A stretch of 36,669 bases of DNA from a bacterium. GTDB taxonomy: Bacteria; CLD3; SB21. The number at the start of each line of letters is the position of its first letter. Positions within the stretch are counted from its first letter, which is position 1. Of the stretch, positions 7,753-16,538 are shown piece by piece. A program made the translations under genes and the position numbers. The notes below the pieces were generated by a model. That model searched no databases, was not told where the DNA came from, and saw only the letters and a list, made by a program, of their open reading frames with translations. The DNA is taken from the NCBI GenBank assembly GCA_016787925.1, contig JAEUSK010000233.1:1-36669 (forward strand). Reading direction: 5' to 3'.

Positions 7753-9522
7753 TTACTTACTCGCCGGTTGAACCTGCATCACTTTTGCTATCGGATATTT
7801 GTTTACGTTTTGATCCCAATACAACGAATGCATATAAAACCAATTGAGCCGCCCATAACCGTTATGCGCAAATGCGGTATCGCTCTTTATTTTTTCTTCA
7901 AATGCCGCTTTCAATTCCGGCTGCGTTTTCATCAGGGAATCGGCGAGTTGCTCTAACTTATACGCTTCACCGTATTCTTTTTGCTCGAATATGGAATTGA
8001 AAAATCCCCAGTGAACAAACGAATCCGGCGCTTTGGGTTCGAGTAAATTCATGATCACGCGATTGAGCGGCTGATTCATCTGCACTTTCACGTCGCCGGG
8101 ATTAAATTCCCTGAACTCGCGGACAGGCTGCACATCGCATTCCACCGTGATGCGTCCTTCGAAAGGTTTTTGCGCCCAGGTAACGTTTTGAAATCGATAC
8201 GATTCTATCCATAGATTTTCTTTTTTCTTCAGCGTCGACATCTCCACTCCGTGCGCTTTCAAAATTTCTATAACCTGCGTCCATTGCCGGGGAACAATAT
8301 AATAAACCGGCGCTTCGGATGAATACTCCGTTACCACGGAATCGAAATAAGGTAATTTATAATCAATCGGTACGTTCTCCCAGATAACCCAGTCTTGATT
8401 GGATATATCGCTTTTATCCACGCGGTAGTTAAATCCCATAAAATCCACTACGGAATAATGATTGTAATCGACGTTAAAACGAAGCCCGACCGTTCGTCCA
8501 ATTAAACTCGCGGTTTCAATATCGCTCTTCTTTAAGGCTTCTTTCAGCGACTCATGTTCCTTATTCATCAGCTCCAACGTGTGCAGTAACGTTTGATAAG
8601 TGCCGTCAACGCGCTGTTTATAACTTTTGAACATATGCGTTTCTATCAACAGCGCAGGACGGTTGCGTAATGCGGCGTAGCCTGTAGAAAAACGCGGCCG
8701 CGCGACGCCTCCGTCAAGCCCTTTGGTGATATCGTTTTCGTCAACCAGACCAACGTATGGCGACAGCGGAAATCCGGAATTTTTCATTTTCTCTTCGAGA
8801 TAAGGCAGGTAGGTATTACCGGACCATTCTCGAACGGCCGGCGACATATTAACCTGCTTTTCGAGATAGTATGTAATAACATGCCGGTAGTCGGCGCCGT
8901 CGGTCACATGGCAATCCACAAAAAAATCCGGATTCCATTCGTTGAACATATTCAAAAACGCGCGCATTTCCGGCGCGTCGGCTTTCATGTAGTCGCGATT
9001 CAGATTAAAATTCTGCGACGTCGCGCGCCAACCCATTTCCTTCGGGCCGTTTTGGTTTATCCGGTTGTATGCGCTGAATTTTTCATGACCATCCACATTG
9101 AATATCGGCATGAACAAAATAGTCACGTGATCCAGTAAATCTGTGTATTTTCCAAGTATCGATATATCGCGGATCAGCATGAGTCCTGCGTCTTTGCCGT
9201 CGATCTCACCCGCATGAATTCCCGCTTGAATCAGCAAAATCGCTTTATTAGTACGATGAACTTTCTCCGGAGTAAAGTGACTGTTTTTATCAACGATGAC
9301 CAGCGGCAGATTCCTGCCTTCGGGTGTCACGCCGTAATAACTCAACCGAACCCACGGCGAAGCCTTTTCCAACCGCTGTATATATCGGATCGTTTCATCG
9401 TAACGCGGCGTCTCGAGAAAATTTGATTTCTCGTAAAACGTCAACCATGCCTTTTCCGATTTGTCGGGATTTCCGCACGCAGACATGCTCACCAAGGTCA
9501 GCGCCAGTATCAGTTTGTTCAT
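7753..9522 (-). CDS. M14-family zinc carboxypeptidase-like lipoprotein
   Basis: This is a probable exported zinc metallopeptidase of 589 residues. The N-terminus MNKLILALTLVSMSAC is a lipoprotein signal, with the lipidated Cys at residue 16 followed by Gly. The M14 zinc motif appears as IHAGEIDGKDAG (H and E ligands), the third histidine as VDCHVTDG, and the probable catalytic glutamate as LLIETHM. The segment YGVTPEGRNLPLVIV is the usual lead-in for this family. About 250 residues after the catalytic domain are beta-rich and uncharacterised. AAAGGAGATC lies seven bases before the ATG. It probably acts on peptides or peptidoglycan fragments in the periplasm; the substrate is unknown. Confidence 0.87.
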   Translation of the reverse strand: MNKLILALTLVSMSACGNPDKSEKAWLTFYEKSNFLETPRYDETIRYIQRLEKASPWVRLSYYGVTPEGRNLPLVIVDKNSHFTPEKVHRTNKAILLIQAGIHAGEIDGKDAGLMLIRDISILGKYTDLLDHVTILFMPIFNVDGHEKFSAYNRINQNGPKEMGWRATSQNFNLNRDYMKADAPEMRAFLNMFNEWNPDFFVDCHVTDGADYRHVITYYLEKQVNMSPAVREWSGNTYLPYLEEKMKNSGFPLSPYVGLVDENDITKGLDGGVARPRFSTGYAALRNRPALLIETHMFKSYKQRVDGTYQTLLHTLELMNKEHESLKEALKKSDIETASLIGRTVGLRFNVDYNHYSVVDFMGFNYRVDKSDISNQDWVIWENVPIDYKLPYFDSVVTEYSSEAPVYYIVPRQWTQVIEILKAHGVEMSTLKKKENLWIESYRFQNVTWAQKPFEGRITVECDVQPVREFREFNPGDVKVQMNQPLNRVIMNLLEPKAPDSFVHWGFFNSIFEQKEYGEAYKLEQLADSLMKTQPELKAAFEEKIKSDTAFAHNGYGRLNWFYMHSLYWDQNVNKYPIAKVMQVQPASK

Positions 9523-9628
9523 ACGTAAAGATCTCCTTTAATTTTTCTAACTTTCCAACAAAAGCATTAAATCATCACAAAAACGAATATCATTATCTTT
9601 GTAGCCGTCGCAGAACTTAATCTCTTTT

Positions 9629-9757
9629 TTAATGTGCGCTGCTCGAACACGGGCAATACGCAATCTTTGTCTGCAGGAAAAATTGTCTTCTGATAAACTC
9701 CGAAAACACGTTTTCCGGCGTGTCGACGATTAGTTCATCTTGAAGAGTTGAATTCAT
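9629..9757 (-). pseudogene. 42-codon reading frame resembling the N-terminus of an RDD-family membrane protein, probable remnant
   Basis: The ATG at 9757 overlaps the stop of the Cys-rich gene as ATGA, so it would be translated by coupling. The first 17 residues (MNSTLQDELIVDTPENV) look like the opening of RDD-family integral membrane proteins, where this is usually followed by a Y-x-x-A-G-I-G-S-R segment. Here the match stops and an unrelated stretch (FSEFIRRQFFLQTKIA, then YCPCSSSAH) reaches a stop. Neither other frame restores the RDD core. I infer a truncated remnant of a lost gene; a genuine small protein is the alternative. The resemblance is from memory and short. Confidence 0.4.
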
Positions 9758-10656
9758 ACTCGGGCCTTTTGCTGATTAAACTGATTACTGCACGTGTTGC
9801 CGTAGATTTCCTTCGATCCGTCATACGAGCACGAAGCCGCTGACGGCATGCCCTGCAGGCAGAATATACGATGGTACATTTTATCTTCGCCGTTATTTCT
9901 TTCGACGACGTCGATCAACATACCCTGATCGCATGAAATACATTTCTCAGCCTGTTTTGCTAAAGTCGTTCCGGTTGAACGCGTCACTAATGATTCACTG
10001 TCCGTCCAGAATACGCCTTCTTTTTTTTCCATGAAAGTGATTTTCTTAAATTGCTGAAAGACCAATCGGCCATCCTGCATGGTCAACGTGCCGCGAAATT
10101 CCACGCGGTCGCCCGGGCAGAACTTCAGCCGGCTTTGGAATTCCCGTCCGACAACACCATATACCAAATCCTCGAACCGTTGACTGCCGATAAATGCTTC
10201 TTCAAAGCAGATCAGATAACCCAGTAAATGTATAAATTCACTTTTGGGCTGATTCACATCGCCGTAAACAGTTTTTTTCATGTGCGGCTTTACGGAACGT
10301 ATCGTGCCGAGAAACCAATGCTCCTTATTTTCAGCGTCTCTCAGCCATTCCTCAAAATCATGCAATTCATCCAAAAAAGATTTATAGCCCTTTTCGTCTG
10401 ATTTAACCAACGAGCGCGTAAATTTTTCTTCGTCAAAATATTTACAACCCGGACAATTTTTACCTACATGGCTGTATCCGCGGTAACATTTTCTCCGGTG
10501 TTCCAGTTCTTCGCACTTCCAGCGGAAATACGTGCATCCGTCGGGAAAACACCCTTTGCGGCGCATGGTGTGATAAACGGACACGTGATGGCCGCGTTGT
10601 CCATGAGCATCGTGGGTACAACGAAAAATGTCCTGTCGTTTGTATTGGTTTCTCAT
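9754..10656 (-). CDS. Cys-rich protein of unknown function with possible metal clusters and an OB-like centre
   Basis: I do not recognise this 300-residue protein. It has 14 cysteines: seven in residues 13-71 (13, 36, 41, 48, 57, 68, 71, including C-P-G-C), two in the middle (150, 180) and five at the end (239, 242 as C-I-S-C, then 266, 276, 289). His residues cluster at 15, 18, 23, 24 and 29. The distribution suggests two metal-binding modules, zinc or iron-sulfur. Residues about 114-210 are beta-rich, with GDRVEFRGTL and DGRLVFQQF, like an OB-type fold. No signal peptide or membrane segment is seen, so it is probably cytoplasmic. It starts 24 bases after mazG and overlaps the next small frame by ATGA. 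Confidence 0.75.
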   Translation of the reverse strand: MRNQYKRQDIFRCTHDAHGQRGHHVSVYHTMRRKGCFPDGCTYFRWKCEELEHRRKCYRGYSHVGKNCPGCKYFDEEKFTRSLVKSDEKGYKSFLDELHDFEEWLRDAENKEHWFLGTIRSVKPHMKKTVYGDVNQPKSEFIHLLGYLICFEEAFIGSQRFEDLVYGVVGREFQSRLKFCPGDRVEFRGTLTMQDGRLVFQQFKKITFMEKKEGVFWTDSESLVTRSTGTTLAKQAEKCISCDQGMLIDVVERNNGEDKMYHRIFCLQGMPSAASCSYDGSKEIYGNTCSNQFNQQKARV

Positions 10657-10680
10657 AAGTCAGGTGGTGGAAAGATCGGC

Positions 10681-11535
10681 TTATTTCAACTCCATCTTCT
10701 TCGCTTCATTCCAAAACACATCCATCTCTTCCAGCGAAGCTTCTTTCATAGACCGGTTTAACTCCGTGAATTTCTGCTCCACATATCGAAACCGTCTCAC
10801 GAATTTCTCGATTGTTCCTCGAAGGGCGTCTTCAGGGTTTACCGCAAGAAACCTGGAAATATTGACGATGGAAAAAAGTACGTCGCCCAATTCATCTTCC
10901 GTTTTTTTAATGTCCTTTTTTTGTAAAGCTTCCTCAAGTTCTTTCAGTTCCTCGTACACTTTAGGCCAAACGTCTTTGATATTGCCCCAGTCGAATCCGA
11001 CGCGCGACGCTTTTTCCTGCACACGGTATGCGCGCGAGAGAGCAGGCATCGTTCTAGGCACCCCATCCAAAACAGAATTACGATCTGTTTCCGTCAACTT
11101 GATCTGTTCCCAGTTTTTCAATACCTGTTCCGCATCATTGGCTATCACCTCACCGAAAACATGCGGATGGCGGCGAATCAACTTGTCATTCAAGCTCCGA
11201 ATCACGTCCTCAATGCCGAAAATATGATTCTCTGAAGTGATGCGGGAATGAAACAATATCTGCAGCATCAGATCGCCCATTTCTTTGCGCAATTCCTCGT
11301 AATGTTTTTCATCCAGCGTCTCAAGAACTTCATACACCTCTTCCAGCAGGTACTGACGAAGAGAATCGTGCGTCTGTTCCCGGTCCCAAGGGCATTTGGC
11401 CCGAAGTTCCCGCATAATATTATACAAGCGGCCAAATTGCTCCCGCACCGATTCACTCTGCGCGTCATCGTCGATGCTCACCTTTTCAGTTTCGGAGAAA
11501 TCATTATTACTTGACATTTCAGGATGATCTTTCAT
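10681..11535 (-). CDS. mazG: Nucleoside triphosphate pyrophosphohydrolase MazG
   Basis: MazG hydrolyses (d)NTPs to the monophosphate and pyrophosphate and helps remove non-canonical nucleotides. The 284-residue protein has both repeats of the two-domain form. The first has CPWDREQTH, the LLEEVYEV E-E-x-x-E motif and EMGDLMLQ. The second has ELKELEEAL and DELGDVLFSIVNISRF. Metal-binding Glu and Asp residues are present in both. The first 30 residues are acidic and variable; an alternative start is the ATG at 11517, and neither has a clear ribosome site. The Cys-rich gene follows 24 bases later and is probably co-transcribed. Confidence 0.94.
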   Translation of the reverse strand: MKDHPEMSSNNDFSETEKVSIDDDAQSESVREQFGRLYNIMRELRAKCPWDREQTHDSLRQYLLEEVYEVLETLDEKHYEELRKEMGDLMLQILFHSRITSENHIFGIEDVIRSLNDKLIRRHPHVFGEVIANDAEQVLKNWEQIKLTETDRNSVLDGVPRTMPALSRAYRVQEKASRVGFDWGNIKDVWPKVYEELKELEEALQKKDIKKTEDELGDVLFSIVNISRFLAVNPEDALRGTIEKFVRRFRYVEQKFTELNRSMKEASLEEMDVFWNEAKKMELK

Positions 11536-11596
11536 GTTGGGTTTCTTGCAATAAAAGATTCAGCATAAGTCAGTGACATCTGCGGGAGATGAACTA

Positions 11597-13957
11597 TTAC
11601 TTCTTCTGCTGAATACGCTTTAACAATTCCTCCCGATAGGCTTGTTCGTACTGTTTGACGAGTTCTTTAAACGCAGGCTTGTTTCGCACAGAGTTGAACA
11701 TTTTGTTCTTTTCCAGATCGACAAAATCTGAAAAATTATTATGAAACGCTTTGAGCATCCATATAAGAGCGGATCTCTCGTCGTTCATTAAAGCATAGAT
11801 TGCCGCTATCCGATAAGGTGTGGCGGCAGATAATGAATCGAGGCGCCATTGCAGTTCATACTGCGCCAGCGCCATTTCCGGGTTCTTTCGTCCGAGCAGA
11901 ATGTCGCCGTAGTCGCCGTACAAGCTCGCATCCGGGCGCTGCCCGGCATTCATCAGACGGATTCCTTCGACAATCTCTTTTTCCGCGTCTTCCCATCTTT
12001 CCAAATTAAAATAAATATGCGATAATGACTGGCGTGCGTAATAATTATTTGAATCCAGCGTGACCGCTTTTTGTGCGTTCACGATGGCTTTATCAAATTT
12101 CTTCATGGCTTCAAAGGTCTTTGCCATTTCTAAATAGGCCTCTGTGTAATTCGGATAGGTTTTCACGGCTTTTTCAAATGCGGTGATAGCCTCGTCTTTC
12201 TGTTTAGCGCCTTTGAGCGCCAACCCGTAAAAGTAATAGGATTCTGCATTTGGATACATTCTAATACTTTTCAGTATTTCTAATTGAGCGTCTTCAAACT
12301 TTTTTTGTTTGATCAGGATCTTGCCGATCATCAAGTGGCATCGTGCGAAATTGTATCCGTCCTTCGCATCGTCGGCATAGATTTGATAATAGTCCAGTGC
12401 CGGTTGAAGTTTATCCAGCCGAAAATACGATTCCGCCAGATAAAAACGCAATCTTGCTGCATCCGGCCGCAGCTTCAGAGCAACTTGAAATTGATTGGCT
12501 GCCTCCGCAAAATCGTTGGTGTAGTACAACGACGCGTAGCCAATAGCCGCGCGATACAGAAATTCATCCCCCGCATCGGCACCCCCGTCCACCAAAACGT
12601 CATTCAGGGAGTCAATGAGGGACTGAACCGGTTGAACGTCTTTTTTATTCTTGGAAATGAATTGGAATATTTGAATTGGATTTTCTTTAGGACTTTCCAA
12701 TTCCGGTTTCACGATCACTGCCTGCATGAAATGCGCAACCGCTTGTTTCAAGTCATTCTGTAGGTAACTCATGTTGGCATACGACATCAGAGCAAAAGCA
12801 TCGGACGGATCTATCTCAACTATCTGACTATATAACGCCCTGGCGTCATCAAATCGCCCGTCCAGCTCAAACATCCGCGCTAAATTTTTTCGCGCCGGAA
12901 TTTCATAACTATTAATCCTGACCGCCCGTTGAAAATGCTCTCTGGCTGCGGCCGAATCCTTGAGGCCCATAGCCGAAAGGCCGAGAAGATTTAAAGCCGG
13001 GCTGTCGGGCACGTTCAGCTTCAACGCCTGCGCGGCATATTGTTTCGCAAGCTCATAATTTTTGTCGTCGTATGCGCAATACCCAAGGCGAACCAATACC
13101 GCAGAGTTCTGCGAATTTAACGTAAGCTCTTTTTCAAAATAGGTCTTCGCTTTTTTTGCATCATTCAAGTGGTCATAATAGACGTCCCCGATAGCGCTAT
13201 AAACTCCTTTTGCTTTTGCATCCTGCTGGAGATAACTCGTATAAGTCGTAAAGGCTCTTTCGAATTCTTTTTTTGAGATGTGGACTGCCGCCTGCGCTGC
13301 GCAGGCTTGAAAGAAGACTGAATCTTCATTGGCCGCCTTTTGATACCAATCGAGGGCGTTATTAAGCCTTTCGTCCGTCGGATTAGCCGTTTGCAGAACT
13401 TTCCCTGTAAGGTAATACCGGTAAGCCTTCATGTTTTTTGTGATCTGAATTTGCTGTAATGCCTTTTGATTATTTTCTTTATCGGCCGGATTCATTAACC
13501 TGAGAAAATCGGCGATTATTTTTCCATGCGTGGAAAATAATTCACCGGGTATCTGGGCGCTATAAACCGATTTCTTCAAAAGATATTTTTTCTGTGCAAT
13601 CGCCGCGGCATCAATCGTGTATTCAATTTTGTTTTTGCCCGACCGGCTGAAAATATTAACGGCGTACTGTGCGGGCGAAAATTTTTTCTTCAATACATCA
13701 TCGAACTTCTGCTGTCCTAATTTGATATTATTGATTGACTGAACGAAAATATGCGGGGAATAACCCAGCGCCGCCAGCGTGTGTTCAAACGACTCCAGTA
13801 TTGAATAAGCGGCCCATCCGCTGCTGTCCTGAATTATATCGGCCTCATGCATGAGCGTAACGTCGATGTTAATGACTTCCTTCTGTCCGTATCCGATACC
13901 GGCGCATGTGAAAATCAAAGCAGCAAATACAAATATCCGGTGTTTAATTGTTTTCAC
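11597..13957 (-). CDS. Secreted tetratricopeptide-repeat protein
   Basis: This 786-residue protein has a signal peptide (MKTIKHRIFVFAALIFTCAG, cleavage near GYGQ). A mixed alpha/beta domain of about 150 residues follows, vaguely like TolB-N/FlgO-type domains. The rest is about fourteen TPR units with repeated A-x-x-x-F/Y-x-x-A-L patterns (such as YAAQALKLN, HFQRAVRIN, AITAFEKAV). TPR arrays bind partner proteins; here it probably scaffolds in the periplasm. The start codon is GTG and overlaps the esterase stop by four bases (GTGA), so translation is coupled. Partner unknown. Confidence 0.85.
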   Translation of the reverse strand: MKTIKHRIFVFAALIFTCAGIGYGQKEVINIDVTLMHEADIIQDSSGWAAYSILESFEHTLAALGYSPHIFVQSINNIKLGQQKFDDVLKKKFSPAQYAVNIFSRSGKNKIEYTIDAAAIAQKKYLLKKSVYSAQIPGELFSTHGKIIADFLRLMNPADKENNQKALQQIQITKNMKAYRYYLTGKVLQTANPTDERLNNALDWYQKAANEDSVFFQACAAQAAVHISKKEFERAFTTYTSYLQQDAKAKGVYSAIGDVYYDHLNDAKKAKTYFEKELTLNSQNSAVLVRLGYCAYDDKNYELAKQYAAQALKLNVPDSPALNLLGLSAMGLKDSAAAREHFQRAVRINSYEIPARKNLARMFELDGRFDDARALYSQIVEIDPSDAFALMSYANMSYLQNDLKQAVAHFMQAVIVKPELESPKENPIQIFQFISKNKKDVQPVQSLIDSLNDVLVDGGADAGDEFLYRAAIGYASLYYTNDFAEAANQFQVALKLRPDAARLRFYLAESYFRLDKLQPALDYYQIYADDAKDGYNFARCHLMIGKILIKQKKFEDAQLEILKSIRMYPNAESYYFYGLALKGAKQKDEAITAFEKAVKTYPNYTEAYLEMAKTFEAMKKFDKAIVNAQKAVTLDSNNYYARQSLSHIYFNLERWEDAEKEIVEGIRLMNAGQRPDASLYGDYGDILLGRKNPEMALAQYELQWRLDSLSAATPYRIAAIYALMNDERSALIWMLKAFHNNFSDFVDLEKNKMFNSVRNKPAFKELVKQYEQAYREELLKRIQQKK

Positions 13958-14961
13958 TTGGATATGACTCCGCTTATTTTCGACAACGATACGTCATAGC
14001 GGTAATTCGTGCCCATGTGGCCGTCGTCAAATTCCTCATACCAATGTGCGATGCCGTATTCTTTTAATTTCTTCGTGAATATCCTCGCGCCGATATGCAA
14101 ATGGTACTCGTCGCGCGAGCCGCATTCCAGGAATACGCCTTTGAGTTTTTTTAGATTGGTCTGAAATTTTTTTTCATCGATCAGGTGCACCGGATCGCAG
14201 GCCAGCCATTTTTTCCATATATCCTCGCGTATTTCGCCTGTTTCAATATCAAAGGGGAGATCAAAACCGTAGGTTTTCGATTTCGGATTGGGTGAATAAG
14301 CCGCGGCCATGGCGATAATATTAATCGCCGTTATCATATCTCCTGTTTTTTTGGGAGCGCCGAAAAAATTTTCAAAAAAGTTTTCGAGACTGCCCGCTTT
14401 GCGAATCGTATTGTAACATTTTGGAAAATCCCCTTTATATCCGTATTCAAAATACATGTCGCCGGAACTGCAGAAAAAAGCCGCAAACAAGTCAGGGTAA
14501 TGCATCGCCAGCATCAATGCGGCGTAACCGCCGCTGGACTTGCCCATTGCGGCGCGGTGGCCGGCGGACGCCATTGTCCTGTAAGTACCGTCAACGAACG
14601 GTACGATTTCCTTCAGCAGATAATCTTCATAATTTCCCATCGCAGTGGAATTCATATACTGCGATCCGCCCCACTGTGTAAAACAATCCGGCATGACGAG
14701 TATACATTTTTCCATTCGGCCCTCCGCAATGAGTTTATCGCATCGTTCATCGATCGCGTAACCCCACGCCTGAGGGGAGAGAAACATGGTGCCAAATCCC
14801 ATAAAACCGCTCAGCAAATAAATCACAGGATATCGGCGGCTCGAATCTTCCTGATAACCCGGTGGAAGATAGACCGCCAGTTTCCGTACGAATGGATCAC
14901 CGAGCGGATTATTTTTCAGAATCTCACTTTCAAAAGTTTCAATAATGACTTGTGACGGCAT
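13954..14961 (-). CDS. Putative esterase, alpha/beta hydrolase of the esterase D/antigen 85 family
   Basis: This is a 335-residue serine hydrolase of the PF00756 type, related to S-formylglutathione hydrolases, enterochelin esterases and mycolyltransferases. The fold landmarks are YPVIYLLSGFMG (oxyanion loop region), MGKSSGGYAALM (nucleophile elbow G-K-S-S-G) and FDDGHMGTNYRY (catalytic His). SRDEYH near residue 285 may supply the acid. No signal peptide is visible, so it appears cytoplasmic even though its coupled downstream partner, the TPR protein, is secreted. No clear ribosome site precedes the ATG at 14961. Substrate unknown. Confidence 0.85.
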   Translation of the reverse strand: MPSQVIIETFESEILKNNPLGDPFVRKLAVYLPPGYQEDSSRRYPVIYLLSGFMGFGTMFLSPQAWGYAIDERCDKLIAEGRMEKCILVMPDCFTQWGGSQYMNSTAMGNYEDYLLKEIVPFVDGTYRTMASAGHRAAMGKSSGGYAALMLAMHYPDLFAAFFCSSGDMYFEYGYKGDFPKCYNTIRKAGSLENFFENFFGAPKKTGDMITAINIIAMAAAYSPNPKSKTYGFDLPFDIETGEIREDIWKKWLACDPVHLIDEKKFQTNLKKLKGVFLECGSRDEYHLHIGARIFTKKLKEYGIAHWYEEFDDGHMGTNYRYDVSLSKISGVISK

Positions 14962-14996
14962 GTGATGTGATTTTAATTAAGTAACTATTGTTTTTC

Positions 14997-15047
14997 CGCC
15001 GATCTACGCGAATAAAAACTACTGTGTAAATCTGCGAAATTTGCGGG
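14997..15047. repeat. Degenerate intergenic inverted repeat (CCGCCGATCTACGCGAA / AATCTGCGAAATTTGCGG)
   Basis: CCGCCGATCTACGCGAA at 14997-15013 and AAATCTGCGAAATTTGCGG near 15028-15046 form imperfect inverted arms between the esterase start and the dihydrouridine synthase stop. It has the same layout as the CGCAAAG elements (arms ending CCGC/GCGG, short G-C-G words every 8-9 bases) but a different core word. Confidence 0.4.
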
Positions 15048-15090
15048 AGTAATAGCTTTGTTTATTTAACTTTAGAGTATTTGCAACGCA

Positions 15091-16164
15091 TTATTCAATT
15101 GTTTGTGCGTTTTTTTGCAATTTCAACCCGATTGCACTTCGCGTTCCAACCAGTCCGCCTAATTTCGGTAAATCGTATTGATAATCGGGTGATGCTTCCC
15201 ACTGACGAATCTCCTCGCCAAACCGCGCGAGTCGCTCCACGATGGGCGCGCGCTCATGATAGGTCATTAGTTCCGCGCGTAACTTTGAGACGTTTGGCAG
15301 TCCTTTCAGATAACCGCCGTAGTATTTTCGAAACTCTAATACGCCGTACTTTTCACCCTTGTATTTTACAGACAGCTCAAGGTGTTCACCGCAAACGTGG
15401 AGGCGCTCAGCCGGGGAAGGCGGCGATAAAATAACTCCCGTTTCTAGAAAATGACGCGTTTCTCTGAATATCCAGGGATTAGCAATAGCCGCGCGTCCGA
15501 TCATAATGCCGTCACAGCCGGTGTCAAACATTCTTCTTGCGTCTTCCGGCGTACGCACATCCCCGTTGCCGATCAGGGGAATTGAAATAACCTTCTTGAT
15601 TTTTTCCAGCCAGGACCAATCTGCGTCGCCGTCATGCGCCATGTCCCTTGTACGACAATGTACCGTCAGAGCTTTGGCTCCGGTATCTTCCACCATTTTT
15701 GCAACGTCCAGAATATTGATCGTGCTTTTGTCCCAACCCAGTCTGGTCTTTACGGTTACCGGCAGAGACGTGCCGCGTATAGTGGATCGGACAATAGCTT
15801 CAAATCGGGGCAGGTCTCGGAGTAGCCCCGACCCGGCCCCGCGCATCGCTACGTCTTTTACCCAGCAGCCGCAATTGATGTCGATGAAATCCGGCCGCAT
15901 TTTTTCTGCAACCGCAGCAGCGCCTTCCATAGATGTTTCCACGCCTCCAAAAAGCTGTATAGCAACCGGCCGCTCCTCTTCCGCAACGGCAATTTTTCTC
16001 AACGCTTTCGCAGCATCCCGTATGAGCGCCTCGCTGCTGGTAAATTCCGTATACAAAAGATCGGCGCCGAGTTTCTTGCAGATGACACGAAAGGAAATAT
16101 CCGTTACATCTTCCATAGGCGCCAACGCTAAAGGCTTTACAATTTCAATATGTCCGATTTGCAT
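15091..16164 (-). CDS. dusB: tRNA-dihydrouridine synthase, DusB-like
   Basis: Dus enzymes are FMN-dependent and reduce specific uridines of tRNA to dihydrouridine. Homology begins at MQIGHIEIVKPLALAPMEDVTD, so I place the start at 16164 (357 residues), although the frame stays open to an ATG at 16365. The family segments are LLYTEFTSSEAL, QLFGG, the catalytic-Cys loop DINCGCWVKDVAMRGAGS, VKTRLGWD, VHCRTRDMAHDGDADW, IGNGDV and GIMIGRAAIANPW. The loop has Trp where the family nearly always has Pro after the catalytic Cys. The C-terminal helical tRNA-binding domain (KYYGGYLKGLPN) is present. No clear ribosome site is visible. Confidence 0.9.
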   Translation of the reverse strand: MQIGHIEIVKPLALAPMEDVTDISFRVICKKLGADLLYTEFTSSEALIRDAAKALRKIAVAEEERPVAIQLFGGVETSMEGAAAVAEKMRPDFIDINCGCWVKDVAMRGAGSGLLRDLPRFEAIVRSTIRGTSLPVTVKTRLGWDKSTINILDVAKMVEDTGAKALTVHCRTRDMAHDGDADWSWLEKIKKVISIPLIGNGDVRTPEDARRMFDTGCDGIMIGRAAIANPWIFRETRHFLETGVILSPPSPAERLHVCGEHLELSVKYKGEKYGVLEFRKYYGGYLKGLPNVSKLRAELMTYHERAPIVERLARFGEEIRQWEASPDYQYDLPKLGGLVGTRSAIGLKLQKNAQTIE

Positions 16165-16538
16165 GGTATCGGACGGTACAAAAATTTGCCAACAATTGCA
16201 ACCTTTTCGCAATCGTCCATGTCCTGGAACATGATTGCTCAGCATCAAAATATTTCTAAACCGTGATGTATTTAACAGATTTATTGTCCACTGATCTAAT
16301 CTATCTTTGACTCCAATTACAGTTATTTCTTTTTCGATGCCTCTCATAGTAGGGAAAAAATCCATTTGGTATGGTCATTTTCAGCAATCTCTGCATGGTG
16401 AATATCTTAAACAATAATTAATAAATTATTGTTAAATAGAGATTTAAATGTCAATCATACCCAACATGTAAAATGGCTCAAATTGTGCATTATTCTTATG
16501 AGACATGATATGTTGCGGATCAAATAAAGGAGAAAAAG
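16165..16538. other. 374-base intergenic region between divergent genes
   Basis: The 16165-16365 part continues the dus reading frame but the encoded residues match nothing I know. The 16370-16538 part is A/T-rich and holds the palindrome at 16410-16433. No convincing tRNA, small RNA or TTGACA-TATAAT promoter is seen, although divergent transcription implies promoters here. Confidence 0.5.
16410..16433. promoter_or_regulatory. Perfect A/T-rich palindrome, possible operator
   Basis: AACAATAATT (16410-16419) and AATTATTGTT (16424-16433) are perfect 10-base inverted arms around a 4-base centre. The element lies between the divergent dus and 89-residue genes. It is too A/T-rich for an efficient terminator, so a binding site for a dimeric regulator is a reasonable guess. 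Confidence 0.35.

Noticed and set aside
16165-16365. N-terminal extension of the dihydrouridine synthase frame
   Set aside because: The extra 67 residues match nothing in the family, and no ribosome site precedes the upstream ATG; homology starts at 16164.
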